A DNA stretch of 64,000 nt. Origin: an uncultured Clostridia bacterium (GTDB lineage Bacteria; Bacillota; Clostridia; Christensenellales; Borkfalkiaceae). A program made the translations under genes and the position numbers. Positions 1 to 8,990 of this stretch are shown here, piece after piece. The notes under the pieces were generated by a model. That model saw only the letters and a program-made list of their open reading frames with translations. It had not been told where the DNA came from and ran no database searches. How positions within the stretch are numbered: position 1 is the first letter of the stretch; each line of letters begins with the position of its first letter. The DNA is taken from the NCBI GenBank assembly GCA_947630705.1, contig CANRIK010000018.1, positions 124,001 through 188,000 of the forward strand. Reading direction: 5' to 3'.

Positions 1-2
1 CC

Positions 3-500
3 TTGCAAGAAGTTCTTACAAGACGATTGGACAAACTTGGCACGGAAGAAGAGGAAAAATTCCCGAAACCCGATTTGATTATAATAGACGGCGGTAAGGG
101 ACAGCTGTCTGCCGTAAAAGAAATTTTTGACGATAAAGGAGTTGAGGGAATCGACTTGATTTCACTCGCAAAACGAGAAGAGGAAATCTTTACTTTATAT
201 TCCGATGAAAGCGTTAAAATTTCACATAGAGATTATTCTCTTAAAATGTTACAGCGAATAAGAGACGAAGCGCATCGCTTTGCAATAACTTATTTCCGCA
301 ACATTCATTCGAAGCGAAATTTGAGCTCTGTGCTGTCGGAAATCGAAGGCGTAGGCAAGGTGAGAAGAATGGCTTTGCTTGATAAATTCGGAAATTTGGA
401 TAAAATTATCAATGCGAGCGTCAATGAGTTATCCTCATGCGAGGGGATAAGCCTATCGCTGGCACAGAAAATTAAGGATTATCTCGATAATAACATATGA
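3..500 (+). CDS. uvrC: UvrABC system protein C, C-terminal part (5' end outside window)
   Basis: UvrC makes the two incisions around bulky DNA lesions during nucleotide excision repair. The visible 165 residues cover the RNase H-like endonuclease part (IIIDGGKGQLSA, ISLAKREEEIF, RIRDEAHRFAI) and the C-terminal helix-hairpin-helix DNA-binding part (IEGVGKVRRMALLDKFG, CEGISLSLAQKI). The N-terminal GIY-YIG nuclease and UvrB-binding domains lie upstream of the window, so the TTG at position 3 is only the first codon in view, not the real start. The stop overlaps the start of the next gene by four bases (ATGA), which implies cotranscription. Confidence 0.95.
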   Translation: MQEVLTRRLDKLGTEEEEKFPKPDLIIIDGGKGQLSAVKEIFDDKGVEGIDLISLAKREEEIFTLYSDESVKISHRDYSLKMLQRIRDEAHRFAITYFRNIHSKRNLSSVLSEIEGVGKVRRMALLDKFGNLDKIINASVNELSSCEGISLSLAQKIKDYLDNNI

Positions 501-1318
501 AAATAAATTACGGACTTATAGTTTCCGATTTTGACGGAACGCTTATAGACGACAGGCAGCGTATTTTGCCGGAAGTCAGAACCGAGATAGAGAGATACGT
601 ATCTTCCGGCGGAATATTTGCCGTATGTACAGGAAGAATGTTGAGTTCAATATTGCCGCAAGTTCGGGCACTCGGCCTCAAAGGGCTTGTTATAGGGTAT
701 CAGGGTACAGTCATAGCGGATATAACTACGGGCAAAATAATTAAATGCGGCGGAATGGAATATTGCGACGTTGTTGACGTCTGCAAATGTCTTGAAGAAC
801 TCGGATACGACATAAATGTCTACTGCGACGAAAAGATTTATACCACGTATTCGGAGGATAATCCGTATCTCAATAAATATGAAGAGATAATAGGCGTTAA
901 AGCAGTGCACGTATGCGGCAAAATGTCCGATTACGTATATGAGCATAAAATGTATTGCCAGAAGGTTTTAAGCATTGTCAGCGAGACTAAAAGAGAGGAA
1001 TTATATACAGAACTTTCAAATAGAATAGGTGACCGTTTCGACGTAACTTGCAGCGCGACCGTTCTGGTGGAGATTTCGCCCATTGGAGATAATAAGGGGG
1101 AGGCTTTGAAGTTTCTTGCCAACCACTACAATATACCGATTGAAAAGACTATTGCAGTCGGAGATAATTTGAACGATCTTTCAATGATAACGGCAGCCGG
1201 TTTAGGCATTGCAGTGGGCAATGCCGCGGCACCGTTAAAAAACGCCGCAAAATTTATATCTGTTTCAAATAATGACGGAGCTTTGGCTCAAATTATCAAA
1301 AAATTTGGATTTGCATAG
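497..1318 (+). CDS. Cof-type HAD-IIB family phosphatase
   Basis: A 273-residue haloacid dehalogenase superfamily hydrolase of the Cof/YidA subgroup, which dephosphorylates small metabolites such as sugar phosphates or flavin precursors; the substrate cannot be told from sequence. Motif I is DFDGT at residues 11-15 with the nucleophile Asp first. Motif II is TGR near 45. The type IIB cap lies between. Motif III Lys is in NKGEALKFL and motif IV is VGDNLNDLSM near 222. The length is normal for the family. It overlaps uvrC by four bases and ends four bases before the next start, so it sits inside an operon. Confidence 0.9.
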   Translation: MKINYGLIVSDFDGTLIDDRQRILPEVRTEIERYVSSGGIFAVCTGRMLSSILPQVRALGLKGLVIGYQGTVIADITTGKIIKCGGMEYCDVVDVCKCLEELGYDINVYCDEKIYTTYSEDNPYLNKYEEIIGVKAVHVCGKMSDYVYEHKMYCQKVLSIVSETKREELYTELSNRIGDRFDVTCSATVLVEISPIGDNKGEALKFLANHYNIPIEKTIAVGDNLNDLSMITAAGLGIAVGNAAAPLKNAAKFISVSNNDGALAQIIKKFGFA

Positions 1319-1322
1319 TATT

Positions 1323-3491
1323 ATGTGTGAAATATTGGCTCCGGCTGGGGGCATGGACAGCGCATTGGCGGCGATTAATTCAGGCGCCGACGCCATATAT
1401 TTGGGACTTTCGCAGTTTTCGGCAAGGAGCGCTGCGGAAAATTTTGATTTGCAAAGTTTTAAAGAGCTTTCCTGTCATGCGCATGCCCTCGGAGTAAAAG
1501 TGTATGTGGCAATGAATACCCTTGTTAAGGACGACGAGCTGGAAAAATTCTTATCCACATTAATCGACGTATGGAATGAGGGTGCGGACGCCGTTATCCT
1601 TTCGGATTTATTTTTGGGCAAATATGTTCATAAATATTATCCCGAAATAAAATTGCATCTGTCTACGCAAGCCGGCATATGCAATGTATACGGGGCTGAA
1701 ATTGCCAAAAAGTACGGGTTCAGTCGGGTTATTTTGGCTCGCGAGACTCCTATTGAAGAAATTCGGCTTATTTCAGGCATAATCGAAACAGAGGTTTTTG
1801 TTCAGGGCGCGCTCTGTACATGTTTTTCTGGGCAATGTTATATGTCCGCTTTTGCCGGCGGCAACAGCGGAAACAGGGGAAAATGCAAACAGCCTTGCAG
1901 GAAGTTATATTCTATTGACAGAGATGGGTTTGACAAACCGGCATACAGACTGTCTCTCTCTGACCTTTCAGTGGGGAATTCCATAAACGAATTATTTTCG
2001 GCAGGGGTCAAATCTTTTAAAATTGAAGGACGAATGAGGCGTCCGGAATACGTTTCCGCCGCAGTTCTATACTATAAGAATATTCTTGAAAATAATGTAA
2101 ATACCGACGACTTACGCGCGCTCAAACGTACGTATAACCGCGGAAATTATACAAAAGGACTTGCCTTCGGACAGGATAAAACTTTTATTTCTTATGCGGT
2201 TCAGGGACATATCGGAGAATTTGTAGGAAATGTCCGAGTAGAAAACGGTAAATATATATGCCTTTCATCAGAGAAATTTGTCAAAGGCGATAGCTTTAAG
2301 ATTTTACGTGACGGCACGGAGGTCGGCGGAGCCGTTTTTGCCGCAAATAATAAAGACGGATTTGTAATTGATTCCAAGAATAAGTTAAAAAACGGCGATA
2401 AAGTATTTGTTACTACCGATTCATCCTTAAATCGTCGTCTTTTGGATTTCGAAAAAAGGATTGAAATTACGGTTTCGGCTCAATTTATAAAGGGTAGCAA
2501 GGCCGAAGTGGATATTTGCGGAAATAAGTTTTTCGGGGATATCGAGCTGCGCGAGGCGGAAAACAGACCTCTCACCGAAGACGATATTAGAACATGTTTC
2601 TCCAAAGTCGATAAATATCCGTTTAAAGTTAATTTCGGGAACTTGAAAACAGACGGCGTATTTTTGGCGGCTTCGGAAATAAATGCCTTGCGAAGGAAAT
2701 CATATAAAGAATATTATGAGATAATTTCGGCAAATGGAAATAAAAAAATTGCTTCAAAGCATGTTTTACCCGTCATAGATAGCACCTCGAATACAAAAGT
2801 TGCCGCGATAGTTTGCGAATCTTATTGTAATAATTCCGACATTGTAATTTTCAAGCCGAACGAGTATGAAAAATTTGTCGAACCTCGTGAGATGAAAGGG
2901 GCAAAATATATTTACCTTCCGCCGTTCATGACTTCCGAAGAAATAGAGCGTATTAAATCGGTCGTAAAAAAATTTGACGGTATATATTGCGACGGCAGTT
3001 GGGCCATCGGACTTTCGGAAGAACTGAATAAACCTCTTTTTGCCGGTACAGGATTTAATTTATCGAATTGTATAGATATTTTCGAATGTAATGCCGAGTA
3101 TCTGACTATTTCAAAAGAGCTGACATATGCCGAGCAATCAAAACTATCAACCGCCAAAACATTTGCTTTGTCGTCAGGCGATATTAAACTTATGGATTTG
3201 ATTTACTGTCCGTTCGGTAAACAGTGTAAAAATTGCGACAGGCGACTGAAATATACATTTACAGATGAAAACGGCAGAAAATTTCCCGTAAGGAGATATG
3301 TCTCGGGAAGTTGCCGCTTTGAAGTTTTTAATTTTTCGTCTCTTGTGGGAACTTCGCCCACCGGAGTTTTGGTTGACTGCACGCTTAATGGCGCCGCCGA
3401 AAATTGTGTTAAAATAGCGTTGGATATTCAAAATCAGAAGTTATATTACAAAAATTACACGCGAGGTCACAGCGTTACTCCGATTTTATAA
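1323..3491 (+). CDS. U32 family protein with C-terminal DUF3656-type region (RlhA-like, RNA hydroxylation)
   Basis: A 722-residue U32 family member. Seen: an N-terminal barrel-like region starting CEILAPAGG, the U32 signature region QGALCTCFSGQCYMS with cysteines near 165, 167, 172, 188 and 192, and a long C-terminal half ending in a second cysteine cluster (CPFGKQCKNCDRR). Family knowledge: long U32 proteins with this layout include E. coli RlhA, which makes 5-hydroxycytidine in 23S rRNA, so RNA modification is more likely than proteolysis. I place the start at the ATG at 1323, four bases after the HAD stop, because the open frame upstream only overlaps the HAD gene. There is no clear Shine-Dalgarno, which fits translational coupling. 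Confidence 0.8.
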   Translation: MCEILAPAGGMDSALAAINSGADAIYLGLSQFSARSAAENFDLQSFKELSCHAHALGVKVYVAMNTLVKDDELEKFLSTLIDVWNEGADAVILSDLFLGKYVHKYYPEIKLHLSTQAGICNVYGAEIAKKYGFSRVILARETPIEEIRLISGIIETEVFVQGALCTCFSGQCYMSAFAGGNSGNRGKCKQPCRKLYSIDRDGFDKPAYRLSLSDLSVGNSINELFSAGVKSFKIEGRMRRPEYVSAAVLYYKNILENNVNTDDLRALKRTYNRGNYTKGLAFGQDKTFISYAVQGHIGEFVGNVRVENGKYICLSSEKFVKGDSFKILRDGTEVGGAVFAANNKDGFVIDSKNKLKNGDKVFVTTDSSLNRRLLDFEKRIEITVSAQFIKGSKAEVDICGNKFFGDIELREAENRPLTEDDIRTCFSKVDKYPFKVNFGNLKTDGVFLAASEINALRRKSYKEYYEIISANGNKKIASKHVLPVIDSTSNTKVAAIVCESYCNNSDIVIFKPNEYEKFVEPREMKGAKYIYLPPFMTSEEIERIKSVVKKFDGIYCDGSWAIGLSEELNKPLFAGTGFNLSNCIDIFECNAEYLTISKELTYAEQSKLSTAKTFALSSGDIKLMDLIYCPFGKQCKNCDRRLKYTFTDENGRKFPVRRYVSGSCRFEVFNFSSLVGTSPTGVLVDCTLNGAAENCVKIALDIQNQKLYYKNYTRGHSVTPIL

Positions 3492-3502
3492 AAGTAGGGA
3501 AA

Positions 3503-5863
3503 ATGGATAAAAACAGTTTCGAAAAACTCGAACTTAATAAAATTTTGGCGTCAGCAGCCGAATTTGCCTCGCTTGACGGAGGCAAAAGCCTTGTCTTGGG
3601 GTTGAATCCCTCGTCCGACATTGAGGAAGTGAGGCGCCGCCTTGCCGTTACGCGAGAGTGTGATAAACTCTTATATGTTTACGGCATAGGGAAGGTTGAG
3701 CAATTCGGCGACGTTGACGAGACGATCAGGCGTGCGGAGAAAGGCTCCGTTTTGTCTTGTGCCGAATTGTGCGCAATCGGAACGCTCTTGCGCTCTGTGC
3801 GCACGACGTATAATTCGATTGACAAGATTGTCGATAATGAAATAATTTATGTCAGGAGATTATCCGATAATCTCTACTTTGACAGCGCTCTTGAAAATGA
3901 TATTTCAGATAAAATAATAAATGCGGAGACTGTCAGCGACCATGCGAGCGACAAACTTTATTTAATCAGAAGCAAAATTAAGAGTCTGAATGAAAAAATA
4001 AAGGAAAAGCTGTCAGAATATATAACGGGCAAGGATGCCGAATATTTGCAGGACGCAATAGTGACCATAAGAAACGACAGATATGTTATACCGGTTAAAG
4101 CCGAACATAAAAGTCATGTAAGGGGCTTTATTCATGATCGTTCGAAAACCGGAGCCACTTTCTTTATAGAGCCTGAATATGTTCTGGAACTGAATAACGA
4201 GTTGATTGCTCTTACTTTGGACGAGCGCGAAGAAGTGGAAGCGATATTGAAGTCGCTCTCTTTGCGCGTCGGCACGCTTGCCTCGCAGCTTTTTGCGGAT
4301 ATCGAAATTTTAAATGAAATCGACAGTTGTCTTGCCATAGCGGAATTTGGATACTCGTTAAAATGTACGGAGCCAAAGGTTAACGGCCGCGGATATATAA
4401 ATATAGTAAAGGGACGGCATCCGCTCATCGACAAGGAAAAAGTTGTGCCCGTTTCGTTGGAATTGGGAGCAAGTTTCAATTTTTTGCTGTTGAGCGGCGC
4501 AAATACGGGCGGCAAGACGGTTACATTGAAAATGTGCGGATTATTCTGTCTTATGGCGGCCTGCGGATTGTTTATTCCGGCTGTCGAGGGTAGTTCTGTG
4601 GCCGTATTCGACGATATATTCTGTGATATAGGCGACAGCCAAAGTATTGAAGAGAGTCTTTCAACCTTTTCTTCGCACATGGAAAATATTATCAAAATTT
4701 GCAACAAAGTCGGTGAGAACAGTCTTGTATTGATAGACGAACTCGGCGGAGGCACCAATCCGGACGAAGGGCAGGCGATTGCAAAGGCCGTAGTTAAAAA
4801 ATTGATTGAAAGCGGAAGTAAGGGAATTGTTACAACTCATTTTACTCCGTTGAAAGAATTTGCTTATTCGGTGCAAGGAATCGAAAACGCAAGTATGGAG
4901 TTTGACTCCACGACTTTAAAACCTCTTTACAGCATAAAAATAGGGTTGCCGGGCGCAAGCAATGCTCTCGCTATTGCTAAAAGACTCGGTATGGACGAAA
5001 ATATATTGCAGGACGCATACGGCTATTTATCCGAAGGTTCGCGTAATTTTGAAAATGTAGTCCGCAGAGCGGAAGAGAGCAGAGTTGAGGCGGAGAATAA
5101 ACTTGCCGAAGCCGAAAGATTGAAAAACGAATGGCAGAACAAGATAAACGAAGCGCGTGTTCTCACTGAAAAATTGAACGGAGAAAGAGAGAAGTTGGCG
5201 CGTACGGCAAGAAGCGAAAGTCGCAGGATTATTTCTGAAAAAACCGCGCGTGCGGAGGAAATTCTCTCTGAAATAGAGCAGATTTTCAAAAGCGAGAATC
5301 TTACCGAAAACGATTTGATAAGAGCGAGAACTTTGAAAAACTCTCTTAAAAATTCGGTCTTTGAGGAAGAAAGCAAGAAGGATAATATCAATTCATATAA
5401 GGACGCGACAGCCGAAGATATAAAAGTCGGAGTAAGAGTCTTTGTGAAACCCATGGAATTATACGGAGAAGTGTTAAACTTCAACAAAGTCAAGGGCGAG
5501 GCGGAAGTAAGGTGCGGAAATATAAAGACTCATCTGAAATTGAAGGATTTGCAGATTGTCGGAGACGAACAGAAACCCGAACAAAAGGTAAAAATACTCA
5601 AAGATATAAAAAATTTGCAACCTTCGCTTGAAATAAACGTTTTGGGACTTACGGTAGGCGAAGCTCTCTATGAAGTCGATAATTTTATAGACAGAGCCGT
5701 AACGGACAATCTTAACGAAGTTAAAATAATACACGGAGTAGGCACGGGCAAATTAAAGACGGCTATATGGGAGCATCTCAAACGGCATAAAAACGTCGAA
5801 GAGCTGCGTTTGGGTAAGTATGGCGAGGGCGAAACGGGCGTGACTTTCGTAAAACTTAAATAG
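3503..5863 (+). CDS. mutS2: Endonuclease MutS2 (MutS-like ATPase with Smr domain)
   Basis: MutS2 binds branched DNA and has been linked to suppression of homologous recombination and, in Bacillus, to collided-ribosome rescue. The 786 residues contain the MutS core, a Walker A at about 331-339 (GANTGGKT), Walker B (LVLIDELGGGTNPDEG), a long charged coiled coil after about residue 510, a KOW-like segment and a C-terminal Smr domain with HGVGTGKL. The Smr LDLRG-type motif reads INVLG here, so the usual acidic and Arg positions are replaced. Length is normal. It follows the U32 gene by 11 bases. Confidence 0.95.
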   Translation: MDKNSFEKLELNKILASAAEFASLDGGKSLVLGLNPSSDIEEVRRRLAVTRECDKLLYVYGIGKVEQFGDVDETIRRAEKGSVLSCAELCAIGTLLRSVRTTYNSIDKIVDNEIIYVRRLSDNLYFDSALENDISDKIINAETVSDHASDKLYLIRSKIKSLNEKIKEKLSEYITGKDAEYLQDAIVTIRNDRYVIPVKAEHKSHVRGFIHDRSKTGATFFIEPEYVLELNNELIALTLDEREEVEAILKSLSLRVGTLASQLFADIEILNEIDSCLAIAEFGYSLKCTEPKVNGRGYINIVKGRHPLIDKEKVVPVSLELGASFNFLLLSGANTGGKTVTLKMCGLFCLMAACGLFIPAVEGSSVAVFDDIFCDIGDSQSIEESLSTFSSHMENIIKICNKVGENSLVLIDELGGGTNPDEGQAIAKAVVKKLIESGSKGIVTTHFTPLKEFAYSVQGIENASMEFDSTTLKPLYSIKIGLPGASNALAIAKRLGMDENILQDAYGYLSEGSRNFENVVRRAEESRVEAENKLAEAERLKNEWQNKINEARVLTEKLNGEREKLARTARSESRRIISEKTARAEEILSEIEQIFKSENLTENDLIRARTLKNSLKNSVFEEESKKDNINSYKDATAEDIKVGVRVFVKPMELYGEVLNFNKVKGEAEVRCGNIKTHLKLKDLQIVGDEQKPEQKVKILKDIKNLQPSLEINVLGLTVGEALYEVDNFIDRAVTDNLNEVKIIHGVGTGKLKTAIWEHLKRHKNVEELRLGKYGEGETGVTFVKLK

Positions 5864-5876
5864 CAATAATTCTAAT

Positions 5877-5913
5877 CCCAATTAATAATATATAAATAGT
5901 ATTATTAATTGGG
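5877..5913 (+). promoter_or_regulatory. Perfect hairpin covering the ylxY ribosome-binding site
   Basis: A perfect 14-bp inverted repeat: CCCAATTAATAATA at 5877-5890 and TATTATTAATTGGG at 5900-5913 with a 9-base spacer. The last three G of the right arm belong to the GGGGG run (5911-5915) that is the only Shine-Dalgarno for the TTG start at 5923. In the transcript the stem would block ribosome binding; in DNA it could be a dimer-protein site. There is no U-tract after it, so it is not an intrinsic terminator. Confidence 0.6.
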
Positions 5914-5922
5914 GGCAAACTA

Positions 5923-6627
5923 TTGAAAAGTAAAATTTTATCTTTAACAATCAATTTGGTGCTTGCGGCAATCGTACTCGGCGTCGGTTTAGTCGGTTTC
6001 TGGGGCGGAAGCGCGGCGGCAGCTGTTTACGATAGCGAAATTCTGTATTATAACGGAGACGGCTCCTCCGGCGGAGTAAGTCTGACGTTTAACGTATATG
6101 AGGGAACGGAAACAGTAGGTAAAATTTTAAATATTCTTGACGAGTATGAAGCAAAGGCCACATTTTTTATAGGAGGTTCATGGGCTGACGACAACATAGA
6201 CTGCGTTCGCGAAATTTATTCGCGCGGTCATGAGATAGGCAGCCACGGATACTTTCATAAAGACCATTCGAAAATGAGCAAAGAAGCCAATCTCGAAGAA
6301 ATCAGACCCAGCGTAAAACTTCTTGAAATGATTTACGGTGAAAAAGTTTCCTTGTTTGCGCCGCCTTCGGGAGCATTCAACGAAAATACGCTGAATGCAT
6401 GCGAAGAACTCGGGCTTAAAGTGATAATGTGGAGTCGAGATACGATCGATTGGCGCGATAAAGATGTAACTCTGCTGAAAAATAGGGCTACCAAAGACTT
6501 AAAATCGGGAGAGATTATACTTATGCATCCCAAGGAGCAGACGGTAAAAGCTCTACCAGATATATTAAAATACATAGGAGAAAACGGACTGAAAACCGTT
6601 ACGGTTTCACAGAACATAGGAGAATAA
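5923..6627 (+). CDS. ylxY: YlxY-like polysaccharide deacetylase-fold protein
   Basis: A 234-residue exported protein of the NodB-homology (CE4) fold. Residues 1-33 form a signal peptide or anchor (NLVLAAIVLGVGLVGFWGG). The fold is recognised from KATFFIGG (78-85), HEIGSHGYFH (103-112) and PPSGAFN. The usual metal and catalytic TFDDG motif reads TFNVYEG at 55-61, as in the YlxY subgroup, so classical deacetylase activity is doubtful. The TTG start is chosen because GGGGG lies 7 bases upstream and because it gives a complete signal peptide. The next gene is an M16 peptidase, the same pair as ylxY-mlpA in B. subtilis, and the stop overlaps its ATG by one base. Confidence 0.85.
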   Translation: MKSKILSLTINLVLAAIVLGVGLVGFWGGSAAAAVYDSEILYYNGDGSSGGVSLTFNVYEGTETVGKILNILDEYEAKATFFIGGSWADDNIDCVREIYSRGHEIGSHGYFHKDHSKMSKEANLEEIRPSVKLLEMIYGEKVSLFAPPSGAFNENTLNACEELGLKVIMWSRDTIDWRDKDVTLLKNRATKDLKSGEIILMHPKEQTVKALPDILKYIGENGLKTVTVSQNIGE

Positions 6628-7859
6628 TGACACATTTTAAACAGTTTGAAAACGGATTGAGACTTGTTGTAAACAAAATGGACTCGCTGATGTCCGTCAC
6701 AATGGGGATAATCGTTCATACGGGCGCTTCGCAGGAGAACGACAGCGAGGACGGAATTTCGCATTTCATCGAACATATGATGTTCAAAGGCACAAAAAAT
6801 CGTACGGCTTTTCAGATTTCCGACGATATGGACAGAATCGGCGCTCAAATGAATGCGTTTACCGCAAAAGATATAACCTGTTACTATGCAAAATCAACTA
6901 CGGCGCATGCCGAAGAAGCGTTTGAAATTCTTGCGGATTTATTTCTTGAAAGCGTCTTCCCCGAAGAAGAAATAGAGAGAGAGAAGGGAGTTGTCATAGA
7001 GGAAATAAATATGAACGAAGATACTCCCGACGATTTGTGCCTCGATTTGCTTTCAACCGCATATTTCGGCAATATCGGATACGGAAGAAATATTTTGGGA
7101 ACAAAAGAAAACGTATCCGGATTTACGGTCAATGATATTAAAAAATATATGGACAAATATTATGCGCCGCAAAATATAGTTATTTCCATGGCCGGAAATA
7201 TAGATGTAAAACTCGCTGAAAGCATGGTTGCGAAGTACTTCGCGTGTCATAATAAGCCATTTTCCGGACTCAAATCGATAAATATCGAACCCCAATCGCA
7301 ATCGCTGTTCAGGAAAAAGGATATAGAACAAGTGCATTTTGCCGTTGCGTTTCCTTCGGTAAAAAGATATGACAAGCTATACGACGCCACACAAATTCTT
7401 AATGCAATTTTGGGCGGAAGCATGTCTTCGAGACTGTTTCAGACGGTGCGCGAAAAGCTGGGACTTGCATATACCGTTTATTCGTATGTTTCATCATATT
7501 GTGAAACCGGTGTGCTTGCGGTCTATGCGGGAGTAAATTCCTCCAAATATCGGCAGTCGGTAAACGCCGTTTTCGAATGTATAGATGAAATTAAGAAAAA
7601 GAATATTTCGAAAGACGAATTCGAACGCGGAAAAGAGCAGTTGATTTCTTCATCTATATTTTCGCAGGAGAGTACAAGTTCCCAAATGCTTTTATTCGGC
7701 AAAGAACTTGTTTATAACAATAAAATTTATAATTTTGAAGAGAGAGTCAATCGCATTTCTTCCGTAACTTTTGATGACGTAATGGACGCAATAGACTGCA
7801 ATTTTGATTTCGACAGGAAGGCTGCCGCTCTCGTCGGGGCTGCGGACAAGCCGTTATAA
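6627..7859 (+). CDS. M16 family zinc metallopeptidase (MlpA/YmxG-like)
   Basis: A 410-residue M16 (insulinase-type) peptidase, with the inverted zinc motif HFIEH at 46-50 and the downstream conserved acidic region (VVIEEINMNEDTPDD). The second half carries the inactive M16 repeat with the typical GGSMSSRLFQTVREKLGLAY substrate-binding segment. No signal peptide is visible, so a cytoplasmic role is expected. The ATG overlaps the ylxY stop (TAATG), and this gene pair is conserved with B. subtilis ylxY-mlpA. The physiological substrate is unknown. Confidence 0.9.
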   Translation: MTHFKQFENGLRLVVNKMDSLMSVTMGIIVHTGASQENDSEDGISHFIEHMMFKGTKNRTAFQISDDMDRIGAQMNAFTAKDITCYYAKSTTAHAEEAFEILADLFLESVFPEEEIEREKGVVIEEINMNEDTPDDLCLDLLSTAYFGNIGYGRNILGTKENVSGFTVNDIKKYMDKYYAPQNIVISMAGNIDVKLAESMVAKYFACHNKPFSGLKSINIEPQSQSLFRKKDIEQVHFAVAFPSVKRYDKLYDATQILNAILGGSMSSRLFQTVREKLGLAYTVYSYVSSYCETGVLAVYAGVNSSKYRQSVNAVFECIDEIKKKNISKDEFERGKEQLISSSIFSQESTSSQMLLFGKELVYNNKIYNFEERVNRISSVTFDDVMDAIDCNFDFDRKAAALVGAADKPL

Positions 7860-7866
7860 TAGAGCT

Positions 7867-8352
7867 ATGGACGAAATTAAAAAAGGTTTTGAACCGTTTT
7901 ACGATTGTCATTCGCTTGTTTTGATACTTGGCAGTTTTCCGTCGGTATTGAGTCGCGAAGAGGGATTTTATTATGGAAATAAGAGAAATCGATTCTGGAA
8001 CATTCTTTCCGAATTTTTCGGCGAAAAAACTCCCCGAAGCGTTGATGAAAAGAAAAAATTTCTTTCCGAAAAGCATATAGCTTTATGGGATGTTGTTGAA
8101 GAGTGTGAGATTATAGGCTCTATGGATTCGGCGATTAAAAATTATAGAGTTGCCGATATTGAAAATCTGTTGCAAAAAATCAACGTCAGGCTTATAATTT
8201 TAAACGGCGGCAAGGCCTACGATATATTCATGAAAAACTTTTCGGAAATTCGGACCGATTACATAAAATTACCGTCTACCAGTCCGGCAAATTTCCGTTT
8301 TTCGAAGGAGGAATGGTTTGACGCTTTATCGCGAGTTTTTGAAAGAACTTGA
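7867..8352 (+). CDS. DNA-deoxyinosine glycosylase, uracil-DNA glycosylase superfamily
   Basis: A 161-residue member of the uracil-DNA glycosylase superfamily resembling hypoxanthine-DNA glycosylases, which remove deaminated adenine from DNA. Seen: the N-terminal LILGSFPS motif, GFYYGNKRNRFWNIL, LWDVVEECEIIGSMDSAI and the C-terminal LPSTSPAN motif. The start at the ATG at 7867 is 8 bases after the M16 stop; the open frame extends upstream only within the M16 gene. The 3' end overlaps the following repair gene, so the two form a small DNA-repair unit between the peptidase and tex. Confidence 0.85.
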   Translation: MDEIKKGFEPFYDCHSLVLILGSFPSVLSREEGFYYGNKRNRFWNILSEFFGEKTPRSVDEKKKFLSEKHIALWDVVEECEIIGSMDSAIKNYRVADIENLLQKINVRLIILNGGKAYDIFMKNFSEIRTDYIKLPSTSPANFRFSKEEWFDALSRVFERT

Positions 8353-8989
8353 AGATCTGCAAGATTTGAAGTATCGGGAGTTTCATTTAAAACTGTTAAA
8401 AAACAATAATTTGAACGTTATCGGAGTCAAAATACCTTACCTTAAAAAACTTGCCGTAAAGTATTCGGGGGAGACGGATAATCTTTTAACTTTTCCTGAC
8501 GAATATTATGAAGTTACTTTCGTAAAACTTTCTGTGGTAGCTCTGCTCGATTATGATAATTTTGTATCTTACGTGGAGAATTGTGTAAAACTTATAGATA
8601 ATTGGGCGACGTGCGACTCTTTTGCGCCAAAATGTATAGAAGCTCATAAAGATGAATTCTTGCCGTATATTAGAAAATTTTCTTCTTCTGACATGCCCTA
8701 TACTCGGCGATTTGCGCTGACTGCTCTGATTCACTTTTACGTAGAGGAGAAATATCTTGAAACTATATTTTCCATAGTCGAAAGATGCGACAACTCCGAT
8801 TATTATGTGCATATGGCTTCCGCTTGGCTGATATCCGAAACTCTTGTAAAATACTACGACAGAGCGGTCGGGTTCCTATCGGACAATACGTTGGATAAAA
8901 AAACTCACAACAAAGCAATACAAAAGGCGTGCGAAAGTTTCAGACTTTCAAACGACAGAAAAAACTTTTTAAAAGGTATGAAGAGATAA
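8318..8989 (+). CDS. DNA alkylation repair protein, AlkD-like HEAT-repeat glycosylase
   Basis: A 223-residue all-helical protein of the AlkC/AlkD family, which excises alkylated bases by wrapping DNA in HEAT-like repeats. Recognised from GVKIPYLKKLAVKY, VKLIDNWATCDSF (the WATCD segment with the conserved Asp), RRFALTALIHFY and the C-terminal KACESFR. The start is TTG at 8318: a strong AAGGAGG at 8305-8311 lies 6 bases upstream, inside the end of the previous gene, giving a 35-base overlap. The stop is one base before the tex start. Confidence 0.85.
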   Translation: MTLYREFLKELEDLQDLKYREFHLKLLKNNNLNVIGVKIPYLKKLAVKYSGETDNLLTFPDEYYEVTFVKLSVVALLDYDNFVSYVENCVKLIDNWATCDSFAPKCIEAHKDEFLPYIRKFSSSDMPYTRRFALTALIHFYVEEKYLETIFSIVERCDNSDYYVHMASAWLISETLVKYYDRAVGFLSDNTLDKKTHNKAIQKACESFRLSNDRKNFLKGMKR

Positions 8990-8990
8990 A

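Noticed and set aside
4132..4758. 208-codon minus-strand open frame inside mutS2
   Set aside because: Shadow of the MutS2 ATPase domain; rich in Ser, Phe and Ile as expected for antisense.
3503..5863. MutS2 Smr motif change as loss of function
   Set aside because: INVLG-like replacements of LDLRG are, as far as I recall, frequent in clostridial MutS2, so I treat it as clade variation.
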